Part shown: piece after piece, positions 54,331 to 64,000 of the stretch
Numbering within the stretch: position 1 is the first letter of the stretch
How the letters are laid out: each line of letters begins with the position of its first letter
Assembly: GCF_024129735.1 (NCBI RefSeq)
Contig: NZ_JAMXXK010000005.1
Coordinates: 25,270-89,269 of the forward strand
Direction of reading: 5' to 3'
DNA: 64,000 bases
Source of the DNA: Acinetobacter lwoffii
GTDB lineage: Bacteria; Pseudomonadota; Gammaproteobacteria; Pseudomonadales; Moraxellaceae
Program-made: the position numbers and the translations under genes
The notes under the pieces: model-generated
The model's database searches: none
What the model was told of the DNA's origin: nothing
What the model saw: only the letters and a program-made list of their open reading frames with translations

Positions 54331-54933
54331 TTATTTGTGAGCCGCGCAATATCTGATCCAGACCATATACCACAACGAAATCCAAATAAAACTGATACTC
54401 CAGCCGGATATGACATCTGAAGGAAAATGTACGCCCAGATAAACTCTTGAGATCCCCATCATCAGCATCCATACCACTGCACCGATCACGATGAGGGTAT
54501 AACGGGAATGTTGCCGATGGATGTAAATTGCCAGACAAGCCAGACAGGCCGCATATAGACTATGGGCACTTGGAAAGGAACTTCCAAAGCTTTCAACCAG
54601 ATGCAAGGATTCTGGTGGTCGGGGTCGGGCAATTGCAAATTTCAACAGCCAAGCTAGGAGAATTCCTCCGATAATTCCGATACATATAAAAATTGCGTTT
54701 GTATACTTTTTATACCACAGCAATGCAATACACCATAGCGTGGATAAAAATAATACAAATGGCATGCCACCTATTAAGGATAAGGACTGAGTAATTTGAT
54801 TCCAAAACTCGGTGCGATACAGACTCATCCATTCCACAGCTTGCAAGTCGAGCTCGTTTAAAGCGGGAATATTCAGGATGAACACACTGAAAATTAAAAA
54901 TAAAATACCGACAAAAAGTAACAAGTAATGCAT
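54331..54933 (-). CDS. PAP2 family phosphatase
   Basis: 200 residues from the ATG at 54933 (AAGGA eight bases upstream). A longer frame to 55158 runs back through the promoter and into the previous gene and is rejected. About six membrane segments. All three PAP2 motifs are intact: KFAIARPRPPES, PSAHS and SRVYLGVHFPSD, giving the catalytic His/Arg/His set. Likely an inner-membrane phosphatase for phosphatidic acid, phosphatidylglycerol phosphate or undecaprenyl diphosphate. First gene of the operon with adeIJK. Confidence 0.92.
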   Translation of the reverse strand: MHYLLLFVGILFLIFSVFILNIPALNELDLQAVEWMSLYRTEFWNQITQSLSLIGGMPFVLFLSTLWCIALLWYKKYTNAIFICIGIIGGILLAWLLKFAIARPRPPESLHLVESFGSSFPSAHSLYAACLACLAIYIHRQHSRYTLIVIGAVVWMLMMGISRVYLGVHFPSDVISGWSISFIWISLWYMVWIRYCAAHK

Positions 54934-54985
54934 GCCAAAAATCCTTGTCCTTTTAACCGTTCGCAGATCGGTCAATTGTCTGACC

Positions 54986-55009
54986 AAAGTGTACTTGTCA
55001 GTACACTTT
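54986..55009. promoter_or_regulatory. Palindromic operator inside the PAP2-adeIJK promoter
   Basis: Perfect 10-bp arms AAAGTGTACT and AGTACACTTT separated by TGTC (24 bases). It fills the promoter spacer and covers the -10, the classic place for a repressor. In A. baumannii adeIJK is repressed by the TetR-type AdeN, encoded elsewhere; that this is its site is an inference. Confidence 0.85.
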
Positions 55010-55016
55010 TTTTCAA
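54988..55016 (-). promoter_or_regulatory. Promoter of the PAP2-adeIJK unit
   Basis: On the minus strand TTGAAA (55011-55016), a 17-bp spacer, and TACACT (54988-54993). A second possible -10/-35 pair lies upstream (TTACGA, 17 bp, TAAAAT). This is the only convincing promoter for adeIJK in view. Confidence 0.7.
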
Positions 55017-55084
55017 GTGTGCGTATTTTATGCGAATTCCATTTTTTTCGTAAGGAATTTGTTGCTAAATATAGTGTAATTATC

Positions 55085-57133
55085 TCAGTTTTGAGTTTTT
55101 GTCGATGTATGATTTTCGTCAATTTCAATGCTTTGCTTGGGTGGCCAGAAGAAATCACTAGGTCGGGTCAGGAAGTGCGTCATGACCAGTTTTGCCAAAG
55201 GTTTCCACTGTTCAAAACGCACCCGGCGTGCGCGTAAGGCTACAATAATCGTCAGAGTGAAACTGACAAACAAGTTGGTCAGGCCAATGAGTAACACACC
55301 CAGAAAAGACACTACGATCAAGCCGATATCGGGACCATTGATCGTAATTAGACCCTGAATAAAGTTGGCAGAGGCAAAGGCGATATGGCGAATATCCAGT
55401 GGCAGACCGAGAATAAAACCAAGGGTACCCATACTGCCGAGCATGATCCCGAAAATAAAATTACCCGCCAGTGCACCCAGATTGCGTTCGATATAATCAG
55501 CAAAACGGTAAAGACGTTCTTGCCCCATCAGCTGAGATAACCGCACATGGGCTTTCAGGCGCGGACCAACTTTGCGGTAAACGGCCATATTGTCAAAATA
55601 ACCGGCCAATAATCCGGACAGGAACAGACATACCCCGGCAATCGCTGCATGCGGAATTGCCAACGAAGTAAACGGATTCAGGTCATGCAGGGTTTTGGCA
55701 GCCTTGGCATGATTCATTAAAGGTTCATGCAGCGCAAAATCCCACAGCAGGGTAATCAATGCTGCTACTGGAATCGCAATCGAAATATTGCCCAGAATGG
55801 CGACAAACTGGGTGCGGATGATATTTACAATCAGCGCAGCCAGCTCGGCAATCTGAGCCATTTTCGAGCCTTTACGCTGCTGTACGGTAGCAGCCAGTGC
55901 GGCAGCAGTCATCGCCGGCTGTTTGGTTGCCACGGTAAAATGCAGCACATGAATTAGCATAAAGCCTAGCGAATAGTTCATGCTATAGCTAAAGGCCTGC
56001 ATCAAAGGGGCCATGGTGAGGCGTGTCATCAGAACTTTTAAGGTGGCCATCGTTGCGATGATGGCACCAGCACCTGCAGCTGATTTATACATGGCCAGAA
56101 AGCCTTGCTTGTCGGTACTCACATAATGCTCACCGGTCTTGCTGGCATTTTCAGTTACCTGTAAAGCCAAAAGTTCACTATTGGTGGCCAACAGGGCCCG
56201 CACACTGCGTTCGCTATAAATTGCTTCAGTAATGTCCGCCATAAACAGGCCAATGGATTGATAACGCAGATCATCGTCATCCATGACCATATTGAGCAGG
56301 ATTTCAACGCGTTCCAGACACTGTTCTAGCAGTGCCAGCATATAGGTCAGGCTGACACTGACGCCAGTCCGCTTGGTAGAACGGCGAATCTTGGCCACGA
56401 CATCATGACATTGTTCCAGCATCACCAGTGCTTGTGAGGCATCCGGTGGGGTAATCGAATCGACTAGGGTGACTGTGTTGTAACGTTTTTTATATTCCTG
56501 AATAAACTCGTTAATCTCACGATTCTGTACCAGAAAAGGAGATTCATATTCCATCAGTTCAGGCTGGGCATTAATAAATTCAGGGTGCAGACCAATACCA
56601 CTGATCCGGTAAGACAAAATGGTCAATGCCTTGATCAGTTGGTCTTTAATTCGGGTTTTTTCAGGCTGATTGGAATGTCCCTGATTCAGGACTGAAAATA
56701 AACGTTGCCAGTCATCTTCATCAAAATAATCCAGCCAGTATTTATCGGTACGCTGATAAAAAACCTTGCGGAATAATTCCTGGAGTTGCTGATGGTCGGG
56801 AATCAGCGGCAAGACATGTGCACCAAGGCGCTGGTTTAGCTGGTTCCAGAATCCATCTAGAGACAAAATGCCGGTATCGGAAAACAGACCGGTCTGTTTA
56901 TAGCGGTTAATGATCCGCAGGGTAAAGGTTTGAAGCGTGGCAACCGCATTCGGGGTGAGTAATAAAGCCCGGATAAATGCATTGAATTTCGCTTTGATCT
57001 CTTCGGTATTTCTGCTGTCTTCAGGTCTGATTCTTTCAACCAGTTCAATCAGAAGATTTTCATCCAGCACCGCCCGAGGTTGTTCAAGCTGGTGTTGCAT
57101 GTTTTGAAAAAGATCTAGAAAATTAATATGCAT
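55085..57133 (-). CDS. COG4389 membrane protein (often labelled site-specific recombinase Gcr)
   Basis: 682 residues. A soluble helical N-terminal half (about 1-335, with LLEQCLERVEILLNMV) precedes a C-terminal half with about six to seven membrane segments (KVLMTRLTMAPLMQAFSYSMNYSLGFMLIHVLHF, AIPVAALITLLWDF, AGVCLFLSGLLAGYFDN, LGALAGNFIFGIMLGSMGTLGFILGLPLDIRHIAF). I see neither serine- nor tyrosine-recombinase catalytic motifs, so the customary name looks wrong. Function unknown. It starts 15 bp after ispB on the same strand and may be co-transcribed with it. Confidence 0.8.
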   Translation of the reverse strand: MHINFLDLFQNMQHQLEQPRAVLDENLLIELVERIRPEDSRNTEEIKAKFNAFIRALLLTPNAVATLQTFTLRIINRYKQTGLFSDTGILSLDGFWNQLNQRLGAHVLPLIPDHQQLQELFRKVFYQRTDKYWLDYFDEDDWQRLFSVLNQGHSNQPEKTRIKDQLIKALTILSYRISGIGLHPEFINAQPELMEYESPFLVQNREINEFIQEYKKRYNTVTLVDSITPPDASQALVMLEQCHDVVAKIRRSTKRTGVSVSLTYMLALLEQCLERVEILLNMVMDDDDLRYQSIGLFMADITEAIYSERSVRALLATNSELLALQVTENASKTGEHYVSTDKQGFLAMYKSAAGAGAIIATMATLKVLMTRLTMAPLMQAFSYSMNYSLGFMLIHVLHFTVATKQPAMTAAALAATVQQRKGSKMAQIAELAALIVNIIRTQFVAILGNISIAIPVAALITLLWDFALHEPLMNHAKAAKTLHDLNPFTSLAIPHAAIAGVCLFLSGLLAGYFDNMAVYRKVGPRLKAHVRLSQLMGQERLYRFADYIERNLGALAGNFIFGIMLGSMGTLGFILGLPLDIRHIAFASANFIQGLITINGPDIGLIVVSFLGVLLIGLTNLFVSFTLTIIVALRARRVRFEQWKPLAKLVMTHFLTRPSDFFWPPKQSIEIDENHTSTKTQN

Positions 57134-57148
57134 AGGCGAGTTTAAAAG

Positions 57149-58126
57149 TTACTGAATTCGGTGTAGGGCCAGTTTGGCCAGATTAATCAGGGCCTGACGA
57201 TATTCGGAGTCAGGTAATGCCTGTAAGGCATCAATTGCAATTTCAGTTTCTTCTGTAGCACGTTGACGGCAATAATCCAGCGCACCAGATTCATTGACAA
57301 TTTGAATGACCTGTTCCAGATGTTCCGTACCGCCAGTCGCAATACTGCGACGGATGATTTCATGTTGCTCACCGGTGGTGTTTTTCAGTGCCGCAATCAA
57401 TGGCAGGGTCGGTTTACCTTCCATGAGATCATCACCAATATTTTTGCCGAGCGTGTCCGCATCGGAGGTGTAATCTAAAATGTCATCAATAATCTGGAAA
57501 GCATTGCCGAAATGTCCGGCAAAGGTTTTTAAAGGCTGACGGAATTCATCTTTATCCGACAAAATAGCAGCACCTTCGGTGGCCAGTTCAAACAGGCGCG
57601 AGGTTTTGCCATGAATAATATTCAAATAAGTCGCTTCAGTGGTTTCCGGCTGATGCTGGGATTGCAGTTGCAGCACTTCACCTTCAGCAATTTCACAGGT
57701 ACCGGTCGAAAAATCTTTGAGCAACACCATGTTGTTCAGATCGACCAGCAAATCAAAAGCACGTGAAATCAGAAAGTCACCCACCAAAACCGCAGTCTGG
57801 TTATTCCAGGTCGCATTGGCCGTCGGGCGGCCGCGACGCAGACCGGATTCATCTACTACATCATCATGCACCAGTGTTGCGGTATGCAGCATCTCAATGA
57901 TTGCAGCCAGTTTGCGGTGCGGTTCTAAATTTTCAGCACCACACGCCTTGGCGGCCAAAAGGCACATAATCGGGCGCATACGTTTGCCACCCGCTTCTAC
58001 CACATGTTTGCTGACGGCCATCACTAATGCAACTTTTGAGGTAATTCCTTCATTAATGAATGTGTCCATCGCAGCAAAGTCGTTAGCAACAGGAGCGAGA
58101 ATATCTTGCTTAAAGTCGATGGTCAT
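57149..58126 (-). CDS. ispB: IspB, polyprenyl (octa/nonaprenyl) diphosphate synthase
   Basis: 325 residues from the ATG at 58126, matching the family length; the open frame reaches 58327 but the extra part is unlike the family. Both aspartate-rich motifs are present: LVHDDVVDE (Asp88, Asp89, Asp92) and FQIIDDILDYTSD, plus GGKRMRP for isopentenyl diphosphate binding. It elongates farnesyl diphosphate to the ubiquinone side chain; Acinetobacter makes mainly ubiquinone-9, so the product may be C45. Divergent from rplU, as in many gammaproteobacteria. Confidence 0.95.
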   Translation of the reverse strand: MTIDFKQDILAPVANDFAAMDTFINEGITSKVALVMAVSKHVVEAGGKRMRPIMCLLAAKACGAENLEPHRKLAAIIEMLHTATLVHDDVVDESGLRRGRPTANATWNNQTAVLVGDFLISRAFDLLVDLNNMVLLKDFSTGTCEIAEGEVLQLQSQHQPETTEATYLNIIHGKTSRLFELATEGAAILSDKDEFRQPLKTFAGHFGNAFQIIDDILDYTSDADTLGKNIGDDLMEGKPTLPLIAALKNTTGEQHEIIRRSIATGGTEHLEQVIQIVNESGALDYCRQRATEETEIAIDALQALPDSEYRQALINLAKLALHRIQ

Positions 58127-58571
58127 GTGAAAGAAAACCTCTAGTCTGGTAAATCGCTGGGCGTAGTTTAACAATTTATAACATGAGTGAAACCTAAGAA
58201 ATGCATAAACTCCACTAAAAATCAGCTTTTTATAGATCTTATGTAGATTCGATCCATATTTCGAGCCATAAAAATCAGGAAAGGTCAGGGGCGTCGCCCT
58301 ATTCGTCAGGCTGAGTATATTAATCAAACTGGCCGGATTTCTGCTGTATTATTTTGTTGCTGAATATATCTTGAGTATTTGATTTGATAGAAATTATTTA
58401 ATAGTTAAATAATTAGCGCATCCTGCTCATTATTATTTCAGTAAAATGGCTTGTTGTTTTTTTGAATATCCCTTAAAATCCTCGCCCTTAGATATCCCCC
58501 CAGTGGCGTACGTCTTAAGTTCGATATATTCCTTTATCGGCACGACGACACGGGCTTGTTTGGAGTACATT
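58127..58571. other. Divergent ispB/rplU regulatory region
   Basis: 445 bp without a gene. The right part holds the rplU promoter; the left part should hold the ispB promoter. The rest is AT-rich without obvious repeats. Confidence 0.6.
58451..58479 (+). promoter_or_regulatory. Probable rplU-rpmA promoter
   Basis: TTGTTG (58451-58456), 17-bp spacer, TAAAAT (58474-58479), 93 bp before the rplU start, followed by a GC-rich segment (CCTCGCCC) near the start site. Confidence 0.65.
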
Positions 58572-58883
58572 ATGTACGCAGTAATCCAAAGCGGTGGTAA
58601 ACAGCACCGTGTAGTTGAGGGTGAAACCCTTAAAGTAGAATTATTGAAAGCTGAAACTGGCGCGACTATTACGTTTGATGACGTATTGATGCTTGTTAAC
58701 GGTGAAAGCATTCAAATCGGTGCTCCAGTTGTTGCTGGTGCTACTGTAACTGCTGAAGTAGTTAGCCATGGTCGTCACGACAAAATCCGCATCATCAAAA
58801 TGCGTCGTCGTAAACACTACCGTAAACAACAAGGTCACCGTCAATGGTTCACTGAGTTGAAAATTACAGCTATTTCAGGCTAA
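58572..58883 (+). CDS. rplU: Ribosomal protein bL21
   Basis: 103 residues, exact family length, from the ATG at 58572 with TGGAG six bases upstream; the open frame to 58446 is not coding. [20 protein letters not shown] and the C-terminal [23 protein letters not shown] are hallmark L21 sequences. Binds 23S rRNA in the 50S subunit. Operon with rpmA, 19 bp downstream. Confidence 0.99.
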   Translation: MYAVIQSGGKQHRVVEGETLKVELLKAETGATITFDDVLMLVNGESIQIGAPVVAGATVTAEVVSHGRHDKIRIIKMRRRKHYRKQQGHRQWFTELKITAISG

Positions 58884-58902
58884 TTACGAGGAGTAAATAG
58901 AC

Positions 58903-59157
58903 ATGGCAACTAAAAAAGCCGGTGGTTCGACTAAGAACGGTCGTGATTCGAATCCTAAGATGTTAGGTGTTAAAGTTTACGGTGGTCAAACTGTAACTGC
59001 AGGTAACATCATCGTTCGTCAACGTGGTACTGAATTCCACGCTGGTCAAAACGTTGGTATGGGTCGTGACCATACATTATTTGCTACTGCTGATGGCGTA
59101 GTAAAATTCGAAGTGAAAGGTCAATTTGGCCGTCGCTACGTATCTGTTGACGCGTAA
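58903..59157 (+). CDS. rpmA: Ribosomal protein bL27
   Basis: 84 residues. [20 protein letters not shown] and [20 protein letters not shown] are unmistakable L27 sequences. The N-terminal tail reaches toward the peptidyl transferase centre. Preceded by an AGGAG ribosome site and followed by a strong terminator. Confidence 0.99.
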   Translation: MATKKAGGSTKNGRDSNPKMLGVKVYGGQTVTAGNIIVRQRGTEFHAGQNVGMGRDHTLFATADGVVKFEVKGQFGRRYVSVDA

Positions 59158-59170
59158 TCCGCTAAGATAG

Positions 59171-59201
59171 AAAAAAGCCCACGGTTACTGTGGGTTTTTT
59201 T
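59171..59201 (+). terminator. Terminator of rplU-rpmA
   Basis: Stem AAAAAAGCCCACGG/CTGTGGGTTTTTT (one G-U pair) with T tail, about 14 bases after the rpmA stop. Confidence 0.92.
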
Positions 59202-59403
59202 ATGCCTGAAAATTAATGTTTAGATTAATCGACATTCAATCATGTAAAAATTGTCCTGAAATCTTCATGATGATGAACAAAAAAACCGATTTCGAATTAA
59301 TAACAATACAAAAGTTCTTATTTTCTATCATTTTAGCTTTTAATTTTCGTTTAAGATGAGCTATCAAATAAATTGCGATCACGCTAAATATAAAGGTGAA
59401 ATT

Positions 59404-60099
59404 ATGAATATGCTTCGTAAAACCGTCTGTGCTATGGCTCTGGGTGCAGTGACTTTAGCACCGGTGATGAGTACAACCGTGTTTGCTGCACCTGTGGCAG
59501 CTTCGGAGCAACAGGCAACAGCCAGTCTGGTCAAACAGCTCAATCATGTGCGTAGCATGACTGCAAATTTCGAGCAAAGCACCAAGGTAACCAATCCGAG
59601 AGCAACCCAGAAAAAAGGTTTGACTGCACAACATATGAACCAAACCTTTAAAGGGGTGATGAAAGTCGCGCGTCCGGGTAAATTCTATTGGGAAACGACC
59701 GCACCGTCGAAGCAAGTCATTGCAACAACGGGTAAAACCGTATGGATTTATGATCCGGACTTGCAGCAAGCCGTTCGTCAAAGCTTAGATGAGCAAGTTG
59801 CCAATACGCCGGCGTTATTGCTGTCAGGAAACACCAGTCAGATTATGCAGTCTTACCGGGTGACTCAGCCAAATAAAGGCAAAACCTATTACACGCTGTA
59901 TCCTAAAAATACCGATGGTGTGTTTGAAAGCCTAACCATTAGCTTTGGCGCAAACAAAGCACCAAGCTTGATGATCTTGCAGGATTCATTGGGACAAACC
60001 ACCAATATCAAATTTAGCAATGTAAAAGTAAATAGCAGTATTCCAGCCTCTACCTTTAACTTTACCCCACCAAAAGGTACGGACATCATTGATCAATAA
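59404..60099 (+). CDS. lolA: LolA, periplasmic lipoprotein carrier
   Basis: 231 residues from the ATG at 59404, which has AAGGTG upstream; an earlier in-frame ATG at 59356 would bury the signal. Signal peptide of about 28 residues ending TTVFA-AP. The LolA barrel follows: LVKQLNHVRSMTANFEQSTK, FKGVMKVARPGKFYWETTAPSKQVIATTGKTVWIYDPDLQQA, and SLGQTTNIKFSNVKVN. It ferries lipoproteins from LolCDE to the outer membrane. It carries a slightly long insert after FEQSTK (NPRATQKKGL). Own terminator. Confidence 0.95.
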   Translation: MNMLRKTVCAMALGAVTLAPVMSTTVFAAPVAASEQQATASLVKQLNHVRSMTANFEQSTKVTNPRATQKKGLTAQHMNQTFKGVMKVARPGKFYWETTAPSKQVIATTGKTVWIYDPDLQQAVRQSLDEQVANTPALLLSGNTSQIMQSYRVTQPNKGKTYYTLYPKNTDGVFESLTISFGANKAPSLMILQDSLGQTTNIKFSNVKVNSSIPASTFNFTPPKGTDIIDQ

Positions 60100-60119
60100 G
60101 CATCAATATGAACCAGATA

Positions 60120-60149
60120 AAAAAAGCAACCTTTCGAGGTTGCTTTTTT
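60120..60149 (+). terminator. Terminator of lolA
   Basis: Stem AAAAAGCAACCT/AGGTTGCTTTTT with TTCG loop and T tail. Confidence 0.93.
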
Positions 60150-60269
60150 ATTGCCGATCATCAGGATTGTTTTGGACAGACTACAAGGTTCAGCTATATC
60201 TAAACACGAGAGCATCTTAGAATAAATAAAAGTCGAGTCAATGAAATTGCAAAAATTTTGGAGCTCAGG

Positions 60270-62403
<2,134 letters not shown>

Positions 62404-62476
62404 TTGTCGATCTCAGCATCCCTAAATGTGCATGAAAATTGCATAGACAGTCAGATTTAAAATTTTGAGGTAGTTC

Positions 62477-63859
62477 GTGGATATTTTTCCAATCTCGTTA
62501 AAGTTGCAACAGCAACCTTGTCTGATTGTCGGTGGTGGACATATTGCATACCGTAAAGCACTTTTACTTCAAAAAGCAGGTGCGATTATTCATGTCATTG
62601 CGCCTGAAATTGAAGAGAGTCTGCTGCGAATTGTGCAAAATAGCCAAGGACACTATGTGCAGGCAGCTTTTCATCCTGAAGTTGCATTACGTCCATATCG
62701 ACTGGTAATTGCGGCAACTGACGATGCAGAGACCAATCGTCAGGTCTTTGAACTGTGTGAAGCGGAAAATGTCCTGGTCAATAGCGTCGATGATCCACCG
62801 CATTGCCGCTTTATGGTTCCTGCGATTATCGACCGTTCACCGTTAGTTATTTCTGTAGCCAGTAACGGTACTTCACCGGTGCTATCCCGCCAGATTCGTA
62901 CCCAGCTAGAAACCACTATTCCGCATGGAATGGGCAAGCTGGCTGAGTTTTCAGGAAAATGGCGCAGTGCGGTTAAGGCTAAAATAGTCAATCCGGATGA
63001 ACGCCGTATTTTCTGGGAAGATTTATATGCCAGTCCGCTAAAAGAACAGGTGTTCAATGACAATATCGCGGAAGCAGATCGCCTGATCGAGCAAGCATTA
63101 CAAGAGTGGCAAAAGCCAAAAGGTGAAGTCTACTTGGTCGGTGCGGGTCCGGGTGATCCAGAATTGTTGACCTTAAAAGCCTTACGTTTGATGCAGCAAG
63201 CCGATGTGGTGATTTACGACCGACTGGTATCTGCACCAATTATGGAGCTATGCCGCCGTGATGCGGAAAAGATCTATGTGGGTAAGGCACGTTCCAATCA
63301 TGCGGTTCCGCAAGATGGGATTAATGCTCTATTGGTCAAATATGCCAGTGAAGGAAAGCGGGTTTGTCGTCTGAAAGGCGGAGATCCATTTATCTTCGGG
63401 CGTGGCGGTGAAGAGATTGAAGAGCTATTTGCTGCTGGGATTACTTTCCAGGTGGTTCCAGGGATTACCGCAGCTTCAGGATGTTCAGCCTATGCCGGTA
63501 TTCCATTAACCCATCGTGATTATGCGCAAAGTGTGCGTTTCCTGACCGGTCACTTAAAAGAAGGTTCGCCAGAATTGCCTTGGAGTGAGTTGGTCTATGA
63601 AAACCAGACCTTAGTGCTTTATATGGGGTTGGTGGGACTGGAGAAAATCTGTGCAGAATTAATCGCTCATGGTCAACGAGCCGACATGCCAGTGGCCTTG
63701 GTTTCTAAAGGTACGACGCCTGAACAGAAAGTTGTAGTAGGAACGCTTGCTGATATTGCATCCAAAGTGTCCGAACATCAGATTCAAGCCCCGACTTTGA
63801 CCATTATTGGTGAAGTTGTACGCTTACGTGAACAATTGCAATGGCATGAGCGAGGATAA
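62477..63859 (+). CDS. cysG: CysG, siroheme synthase
   Basis: 460 residues with a GTG start at 62477 and GAGG six bases upstream. The N-terminal domain (about 1-115) is the NAD-dependent precorrin-2 dehydrogenase/ferrochelatase (CLIVGGGHIAYRKALLLQKAG), the middle is the dimer region, and the C-terminal domain (about 215-455) is uroporphyrinogen III methyltransferase (VYLVGAGPGDPELLTLKAL, KGGDPFIFGRGGEEIEEL, VPGITAASGCSAYAGIPLTHR). It makes siroheme for sulfite reductase. The last codons and stop lie inside the first unit of a tandem repeat. Confidence 0.97.
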   Translation: MDIFPISLKLQQQPCLIVGGGHIAYRKALLLQKAGAIIHVIAPEIEESLLRIVQNSQGHYVQAAFHPEVALRPYRLVIAATDDAETNRQVFELCEAENVLVNSVDDPPHCRFMVPAIIDRSPLVISVASNGTSPVLSRQIRTQLETTIPHGMGKLAEFSGKWRSAVKAKIVNPDERRIFWEDLYASPLKEQVFNDNIAEADRLIEQALQEWQKPKGEVYLVGAGPGDPELLTLKALRLMQQADVVIYDRLVSAPIMELCRRDAEKIYVGKARSNHAVPQDGINALLVKYASEGKRVCRLKGGDPFIFGRGGEEIEELFAAGITFQVVPGITAASGCSAYAGIPLTHRDYAQSVRFLTGHLKEGSPELPWSELVYENQTLVLYMGLVGLEKICAELIAHGQRADMPVALVSKGTTPEQKVVVGTLADIASKVSEHQIQAPTLTIIGEVVRLREQLQWHERG

Positions 63860-64000
63860 GCAAAGCACTGCTTTGCCCGAGCGCAAGACGAAGGCTGTGC
63901 CTGAAGTAAGAGGATAAGCAAAGCACTGCTTTGCCCGAGCGCAAGACGAAGGCTGTGCCTGAAGTAAGAGGATAAGCAAAGCACTGCTTTGCCCGAGCGC
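63852..64000. repeat. 58-bp tandem repeat array (runs off the window)
   Basis: Units begin at 63852, 63910 and 63968 (GAGGATAAGCAAAGC...), exact 58-bp period, about 2.6 copies in view and apparently identical. Each unit contains a hairpin GCAAAGC-ACT-GCTTTGC. As 58 is not a multiple of three, the array is not a coding repeat. Confidence 0.97.

Noticed and set aside
54934..55158. N-terminal extension of the PAP2 gene overlapping the COG4389 gene
   Set aside because: It covers the promoter and palindrome, is unlike PAP2 proteins, and AAGGA fits the start at 54933.
58127..58327. 67-residue N-terminal extension of IspB
   Set aside because: The family starts near MTIDFKQ and the extension lies in the regulatory region.
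58446..58571. 42-residue extension of ribosomal protein bL21
   Set aside because: bL21 starts at [11 protein letters not shown] with a good ribosome site; the upstream part holds the promoter.
63784..63984. 66-residue minus-strand ORF at the window end
   Set aside because: It is antisense to the cysG end and the 58-bp repeats; the period is not a multiple of three and no ribosome site is present.
63852..64000. 58-bp repeats as a possible CRISPR array
   Set aside because: The whole unit repeats without unique spacers, so it is a plain tandem repeat.

Overview
The window is chromosomal DNA of an Acinetobacter species (Moraxellaceae, Gammaproteobacteria). The main evidence is a complete adeI-adeJ-adeK efflux operon, the Acinetobacter-type Pil-Chp cluster (pilG-pilH-pilI-pilJ-chpA-chpC), the order ispB / rplU-rpmA / lolA / serS / cysG, moderate-to-low GC with AT-rich intergenic DNA, and a tRNA-Val/tRNA-Asp array. 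The species cannot be fixed from sequence alone. No phage, plasmid, insertion sequence, CRISPR array or defence island is visible; this is mostly core genome.

Layout. 1-2.5 kb (minus): 3' part of an operon with a DUF4124-like coiled-coil exported protein, an RND adaptor lipoprotein and an RND permease cut by the window edge. 2.8-11.3 kb (plus): the Pil-Chp chemosensory system that controls type IV pilus motility. The receptor PilJ signals through the CheW-type PilI to the multi-Hpt kinase ChpA, which phosphorylates PilG and PilH. 11.4-14.9 kb: dapE, a tiny entericidin-like lipoprotein too short for an ORF list, a DUF1853 protein, YbaN, and a YkuD-domain enzyme with no export signal. 15.3-16.3 kb: eight tRNA genes (four Val-TAC, four Asp-GTC) behind a near-consensus promoter with a GC-rich discriminator.

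16.3-31.6 kb: a DUF2750 protein, a DUF218 protein, a large PepSY/flavodoxin/NADPH reductase behind a clear Fur box, a YcxB-like protein, YccS, a Bcr/CflA exporter, a nitroreductase, a 0.9 kb AT-rich gap with a perfect 16-bp inverted repeat, the amino-acid symporters GltS and AGCS, ChrA, and a patatin-like lipoprotein. 31.9-38.8 kb: a small unknown ORF, a hotdog thioesterase, a TetR-MFS-LysR cluster with an 18-bp perfect palindrome as probable operator, a glutathione S-transferase, an isolated MhpA-type hydroxylase and a small exported peptide. 39-48.3 kb: a COG0523 GTPase, YaeQ, an MgtC-like protein, FKBP, a 7TMR-DISM diguanylate cyclase, a GNAT protein, several unknown genes, a DUF1345 protein and two tandem YbjQ proteins.

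48.4-55 kb (minus): PAP2 phosphatase-adeI-adeJ-adeK. The only convincing promoter lies upstream of PAP2, and a perfect palindrome fills its spacer and -10 element, so the phosphatase and the tripartite pump probably form one repressor-controlled transcript. 55-64 kb: a COG4389 membrane protein, ispB, rplU-rpmA, lolA, a DUF3298 lipoprotein, serS and cysG. The window ends inside a 58-bp tandem repeat array that begins within the last codons of cysG.

I found no convincing wholly new multi-gene system. The observations most worth checking are the palindromic promoter of PAP2-adeIJK, the 58-bp repeat array, the structured noncoding elements near 26.1 and 38.4 kb, the apparent absence of adaptation enzymes from the Pil-Chp cluster, and the signal-less YkuD enzyme.
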